A DNA stretch of 64,000 nucleotides from Aequorivita xiaoshiensis. Its GTDB lineage: Bacteria; Bacteroidota; Bacteroidia; Flavobacteriales; Flavobacteriaceae. Under the pieces are notes generated by a model. The model was not told the origin of the DNA. It did no database searches and was given only the letters and a program-made list of their open reading frames with translations. The stretch spans positions 111,444 through 175,443 of the forward strand of contig NZ_JAIRBB010000005.1 of the NCBI RefSeq assembly GCF_022008395.1, read 5' to 3'. The position numbers and the translations under genes were made by a program. Within the stretch, counting starts at the first letter, position 1. The number at the start of each line of letters is the position of its first letter. Shown here in pieces: positions 60,429 to 64,000 of the stretch.

Positions 60429-61663
60429 TTTACTTCCTTACCATTGATTATAACAGCATCAATCATATTGCTTCCGAATGCATAAGGCAAATAACCATAC
60501 GATGGAATTGGCTTTGTAATGATGAGGTTTGCCGCTTTTCCTTTTGTAATACTTCCATGAGTATCACTTAAGCCCATTGCATATGCTCCATTAATTGTAG
60601 CAGCATTAATAGCTTCCTCTGGAGTTAGTCGCATTTTAATACAAGCGGTTGCCACCACAAAATTCATGTTTCCACTTGGTGTAGAACCAGGGTTGTAATC
60701 GGTTGCAAGCGCTAAAGGAAGCCCTGCGTCAATCATTTTTCTTCCAGGTGCATACGGGATACTTAAAAAATATGAACAAGAAGGAAGCGCCACTGGCATG
60801 GTATCACTGTTTTTTAAAGCGTCTATATCTTCATCCGTCATTACTTCTAAATGATCTACACTTAATGCTTTGTGTTTTACTGCCGATTCAATTCCGCCAA
60901 TACTATTAAATTGATTAACGTGTACTTTTGGAATTAGGTTGTATTTTTTTCCTTCTTCGAGTAAACGCTCCATATCTGCAACTGAGAAATAACCTTCCTC
61001 ACAAAAGATATCTACATATTCGGCAAGACCTTTTTCAGCTACTTTTGGAAGCATTTCGTTACACAATAAATCCATATATCCATCTTTGTTTTCCTTGTAT
61101 TCTGTAGGAATTGCATGCGCACCTAAGAATGTGGTTTTGATAGTTATTGGATATTTCTCAGAAAGTTTTTTAGCTACACGAAGCATTTTCATTTCAGCTT
61201 CTGTAGTAAGTCCGTACCCACTTTTAATTTCTAAAGCGCCAGTACCTAAACTCATTATTTCCTCTAAACGAGTTGCCGATTGATTGTATAATTCTTCTTC
61301 AGAAGTTTCTTGTAGTTTTTTCGCACTATTTACAATCCCACCTCCTTTTTCGGCTATTTCTTGATACGTAAGACCGTTTATTCTATCTACAAATTCTTGT
61401 TCTCTATTTCCAGCATAAACCAAATGGCTATGACTGTCGCACCAAGCCGGAAGCACCATTTTACCTGAACAGTCTAGGGGTTTAAAACCTTCATATTCTT
61501 TCAGGTTATCCATAGTACCGTAGTCTTCAATCTTCCCATTGTTTAAAAACACCCAAGCATTTTTAAGTGTAGGGAGACCTTTCATCTCTTTTCCACTTAA
61601 TTTTAAAGGAGAGTTTTCACGTACTTGGAGTAATTCTTTTATGTTAGTGAGTAGTAATTTCAT
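60425..61663 (-). CDS. hutI: Imidazolonepropionase
   Basis: A 412-residue amidohydrolase that opens the ring of imidazolone-propionate in histidine degradation. Metal motifs include PAWCDSHSHLVYAGNREQEF (HxH near residue 79), FLGAHAIPTE, PKVHVNQF and the late catalytic ATDYNPGSTPSG. The family tail is AFGSNMIDAVIINGKEV. The start ATG is preceded by a -7 box about 66 nt upstream. Histidine degradation here appears split between loci. Confidence 0.94.
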   Translation of the reverse strand: MKLLLTNIKELLQVRENSPLKLSGKEMKGLPTLKNAWVFLNNGKIEDYGTMDNLKEYEGFKPLDCSGKMVLPAWCDSHSHLVYAGNREQEFVDRINGLTYQEIAEKGGGIVNSAKKLQETSEEELYNQSATRLEEIMSLGTGALEIKSGYGLTTEAEMKMLRVAKKLSEKYPITIKTTFLGAHAIPTEYKENKDGYMDLLCNEMLPKVAEKGLAEYVDIFCEEGYFSVADMERLLEEGKKYNLIPKVHVNQFNSIGGIESAVKHKALSVDHLEVMTDEDIDALKNSDTMPVALPSCSYFLSIPYAPGRKMIDAGLPLALATDYNPGSTPSGNMNFVVATACIKMRLTPEEAINAATINGAYAMGLSDTHGSITKGKAANLIITKPIPSYGYLPYAFGSNMIDAVIINGKEVK

Positions 61664-61728
61664 TGTCTTTTATTAATTCTTGTAATTTTTTATAAAGATA
61701 AAGAAAGTATATCCTATAAGAGAAGAGG

Positions 61729-61736
61729 CAAATATA
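61729..61736 (-). promoter_or_regulatory. -7 box (TATATTTG) of the hutIG operon
   Basis: TATATTTG on the minus strand, 65 nt before the hutI ATG. The -33 element is not clear. Confidence 0.55.
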
Positions 61737-61859
61737 TAAATTGAAGTTAACCGAGCAGAAATGATATTTAAGAACATATCGAGCCTTGGAAATAGGTTTT
61801 GATATTCTGAAATTTCTTCTTTGTAATTTATATCTTTAAAGCTTCTGAATTACTAAACT

Positions 61860-63014
61860 ATGAAATCTAAAAAACTAGGGCTCAACTCCATTTGTACGCA
61901 TGTAGGTGAAGTAGAGGATAAACAGTTTAAAGGAGCTATTTCGCCACTGTATATGTCGAGTAGCTATGCTTTTGAAGACGTTGAGGTAAAGCGATATCCG
62001 CGATATTTTAATACACCTAATCAAGAGGCGCTTTGCAAGAAAATTGCGTTGTTGGAAAAATGTGAAGCAGCCCTTATCTTCGGAAGTGGAATGGCAGCAG
62101 TTAGCACAACGATGTTGGCGTTTCTTCACAAAGGCGACCATGTAGTGCTACCTCAAACTTTATATGGAGGGACCTATAACTTTGTAGTTGAAGAGTTTCA
62201 TAAATTTGGAATAGAATATTCATTTACTGAAGGGTTTTCGGAAAAGGATTTTTCAGAGAAAATTCAGAAGAATACAAAAGTGATATTTGTTGAAACGCCA
62301 TCCAACCCATTGATGCGGATAACCGATTTAGAAATGATTTCGAAACTAGCTAAAAAGCACGGAATTATTTCTATGATAGACAACACTTTTGCTTCCCCAG
62401 TAAATCAAACTCCAGCCGATTTCGAAATTGACATTATGATACACAGTGCCACAAAATATATGGGTGGTCACAGTGATATATGTGCCGGTGCAGTAGCAGC
62501 AAGCGAAGAGCATATAAAAGTAATTTGGAATCTCGGTAAAAACTTAGGTGGTAGCCTTAGCGATTATACTGTTTGGCTTTTGGAGCGCAGTATGAAAACC
62601 ATGGGATTACGCGTAAAAGAGCAAAATAAAAACGCTAAAAAAATGGCTAAGTGGCTTGAGAAACACCCTCTAGTTGATAAAGTTTATTATCCAGGTCTAA
62701 AAACGCATCCAGATTATACGCTTGCTAAAAAGCAGATGAGAGGTTATACTGGGATGCTCTCTTTTGAAATTAATGAATTTTTAAATGTAAGTGAATTTCT
62801 GAAGAGTTTAGAATTAATAAAACCATCTATGAGTCTAGCAGGAGTGGAATCTACAATTCTTTCGCCAGCTAAAACTTCACACGGTTTGTTGTCTCCTGAA
62901 GCTAGAAAAAAGCAGGGGATAAGTGATGGTTTACTGCGTTTCTCGGTAGGAATAGAGGAAGTAGCAGATTTAAAAAACGATATAGAAATTGCTTTTAATA
63001 AAATTAAAAAATAA
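61860..63014 (+). CDS. Cys/Met-metabolism PLP enzyme (methionine gamma-lyase / cystathionine gamma-synthase type)
   Basis: A 384-residue PLP enzyme of the gamma-family. The N-terminal YPRYFNTPNQEALCKKIALLE (in two parts), the GSGMAAVSTTML cofactor region, FVETPSNPLMR, MIDNTFASP and the PLP lysine in HSATKYMGGHSDICAG are present. The late ESTILSPAKTSH is the substrate-binding loop. Between methionine gamma-lyase, cystathionine gamma-lyase and cystathionine gamma-synthase the sequence alone does not decide. It starts an operon with bshB1 and could supply or remove cysteine for bacillithiol. Confidence 0.88.
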   Translation: MKSKKLGLNSICTHVGEVEDKQFKGAISPLYMSSSYAFEDVEVKRYPRYFNTPNQEALCKKIALLEKCEAALIFGSGMAAVSTTMLAFLHKGDHVVLPQTLYGGTYNFVVEEFHKFGIEYSFTEGFSEKDFSEKIQKNTKVIFVETPSNPLMRITDLEMISKLAKKHGIISMIDNTFASPVNQTPADFEIDIMIHSATKYMGGHSDICAGAVAASEEHIKVIWNLGKNLGGSLSDYTVWLLERSMKTMGLRVKEQNKNAKKMAKWLEKHPLVDKVYYPGLKTHPDYTLAKKQMRGYTGMLSFEINEFLNVSEFLKSLELIKPSMSLAGVESTILSPAKTSHGLLSPEARKKQGISDGLLRFSVGIEEVADLKNDIEIAFNKIKK

Positions 63015-63019
63015 TTTAT

Positions 63020-63736
63020 ATGAAGATTGATATCCTTGCTATTGGCGCACATCCTGATGATGTTGAATTGGGGTGCTCGGCGACCTTGGCTAAAGAAATA
63101 CACAAAGGGAAAAAGGTAGGTTTGTTAGATTTAACACGAGGCGAATTAGGAACTCGTGGAACGGCAGAAATTCGGGATCAAGAGGCTGCAGATGCTGCCA
63201 AAATTTTAGGAGCGGAGTTTAGGCATAACTTAGGACTTGCTGATGGATTTTTTGTAAATGATAAGCCATCGCAGTTGGAGATTATAAAAATAATTAGGAA
63301 GTATCAACCTGAAGTGGTTTTGTGTAATGCAATTGACGATAGACATATAGATCACGGAAAAGGTAGTAAGTTGGCTAGTGATGCATGCTTTTTAAGTAGT
63401 TTACAGAAAATCGAAACTATTTATGAAGGACAGGTTCAAAAAGCTTGGCGACCAAAGTTTGTTTATCACTACATTCAATGGAAAAACATTGAACCAGATT
63501 TTGTGGTAGATGTAACGGGTTTCTTGGATAAGAAATTAGAAGCAGTTTTTGCTTATAAAAGTCAGTTTCACCAAGAAGGTGCTAACGAACCTGAAACCCC
63601 AATAACTTCTACAAATTTTAGAGATAGTATAACATATAGAGCTCAAGATTTAGGGCGACTTATTGGAACTGAGCACGCTGAGGGCTTTACGGTAGAAAGA
63701 TTTCCCGCTGTTGATTCTATTTTTGATTTGATTTAA
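63020..63736 (+). CDS. bshB1: Bacillithiol biosynthesis deacetylase BshB1
   Basis: A 238-residue zinc deacetylase of the PIG-L/LmbE family that removes the acetyl group from GlcNAc-malate, before cysteine is added to form bacillithiol. The zinc site is GAHPDDVELGC near the start, with the third ligand in DDRHIDHGKGS. DLTRGELGTRGT and the late FRDSITYRAQDLGRLIGTEHAEGF match BshB1. It begins 5 nt after the previous stop. Its presence means this bacterium makes bacillithiol, the thiol cofactor expected for the OsmC and DinB relatives in the window. Confidence 0.95.
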   Translation: MKIDILAIGAHPDDVELGCSATLAKEIHKGKKVGLLDLTRGELGTRGTAEIRDQEAADAAKILGAEFRHNLGLADGFFVNDKPSQLEIIKIIRKYQPEVVLCNAIDDRHIDHGKGSKLASDACFLSSLQKIETIYEGQVQKAWRPKFVYHYIQWKNIEPDFVVDVTGFLDKKLEAVFAYKSQFHQEGANEPETPITSTNFRDSITYRAQDLGRLIGTEHAEGFTVERFPAVDSIFDLI

Positions 63737-63777
63737 TTTTTTATTTAAAGAAGATTTCAAATTTTTATGTTTTGATG

Positions 63778-63808
63778 TTGTACAACAACAAGAATTGATT
63801 TATATTTG
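63778..63808 (+). promoter_or_regulatory. Promoter of tRNA-His (TTG-N20-TATATTTG)
   Basis: TTG at 63778-63780, exactly 20 nt, then TATATTTG at 63801-63808. It matches the Bacteroidota housekeeping consensus better than any other promoter in the window. Confidence 0.75.
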
Positions 63809-63847
63809 CATCCGCTTAACGGCGTTGTGTTTTAAAGCACATAAAAT

Positions 63848-63922
63848 GGTGGTTGTAGCTCAGCTGGTTAGAGCGCTTGATTGTGGTTCAAGAGGTCGCC
63901 GGTTCGAAACCGGTCTTCCACC
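63848..63922 (+). tRNA. tRNA-His (GTG anticodon)
   Basis: Anticodon loop TTGTGGT gives anticodon GTG. A G at -1 (63848) faces a C discriminator (63922), as tRNA-His requires. The acceptor arms GTGGTTG and CTTCCAC leave two T-T positions (5:68 and 6:67). The T-arm GCCGG-TTCGAAA-CCGGT and the D-arm are regular. CCA is not fully encoded. Confidence 0.92.
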
Positions 63923-63930
63923 CAAAAGAC

Positions 63931-63961
63931 AAAGTCTTCCTTAAAAGGAGGACTTTTTTTG
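63931..63961 (+). terminator. Terminator of tRNA-His
   Basis: AAAGTCTTCCTT and AAGGAGGACTTT pair with one G-T position and a short A loop, followed by a T-run. Confidence 0.85.
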
Positions 63962-64000
63962 TTTTAAGAGTTTTTGTGGGTACGATTTAGGTTGAGAAGT

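Noticed and set aside
1..64000. CRISPR arrays, IS transposases, integrases, restriction or toxin systems
   Set aside because: I found no evenly spaced direct repeats with unique spacers and no such protein families. The heptamer and hexamer runs are far too short in period to be CRISPR.

Overview
The window comes from a chromosome of a low-GC member of the Bacteroidota, most likely a marine member of the Flavobacteriaceae. The grounds are the Bacteroidota-type promoters (-7 box TAnnTTTG, weak or absent Shine-Dalgarno), a hybrid two-component system with a propeller sensor, flavobacterial small families (HYC_CC_PP, CAL67264), CusA proteins of the Bacteroidota type, BshB1 of bacillithiol synthesis, and many purine-rich heptamer repeats. 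I cannot name the species. No phage, IS transposase or CRISPR array is visible.

Layout. Bases 1-6.3 kb hold the end of lpdA, a Cu/Zn superoxide dismutase lipoprotein, a hydrolase-OsmC fusion, a VWA/AAA ATPase pair, a BON-LysM protein and a fasciclin lipoprotein. From 6.3 to 13.5 kb, on the minus strand, lie an ABC ATPase with a tiny membrane partner, a palindrome-bounded element, a propeller-amidohydrolase, an M1-type peptidase and a secreted propeller-like protein. From 13.7 to 17.2 kb are a cysteine desulfurase and acetyl-CoA synthetase, separated by repeats.

From 17.4 to 33 kb nearly everything is on the minus strand. This block holds a two-part YeeE/YedE sulfur transporter, a CusB/CusA-TolC metal efflux operon, cytochrome bd oxidase (cydAB), a persulfide-dioxygenase-like protein with two rhodanese domains, an HMA protein, a TauE/SafE exporter and a Crp/Fnr regulator. 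Four of its promoters carry a palindrome TGTAAYnnnnGTTACW exactly 21 nt upstream of a TAnnTTTG -7 box. The palindrome centre then falls near -41, the class II activator position. A fifth, weaker copy lies upstream of the metal efflux genes. I read this as one sulfur-stress regulon run by the neighbouring Cys-rich Crp/Fnr protein.

From 33.5 to 45.9 kb a plus-strand copper/heavy-metal cluster holds HYC_CC_PP, CusA, a four-helix-bundle protein, TolC, DUF3347, a haem-binding protein, a CPH-type P1B ATPase, DUF305 and CusB-HMBD-DUF3347. Two of these genes appear to contain intergenic repeat sequence inside their reading frames. Then come tRNA-Ser, with a partial duplication of its 3' end, a 1296-residue hybrid two-component regulator, lipoproteins, a nitroreductase, a DegT aminotransferase, EttA, hutG-hutI, a Cys/Met-metabolism PLP enzyme, bshB1 and tRNA-His.

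The most unusual signals are the spacing-locked regulon and short purine-rich heptamer arrays. Four of these arrays start within about 5 nt after a stop codon, with the purine-rich strand always the coding strand.
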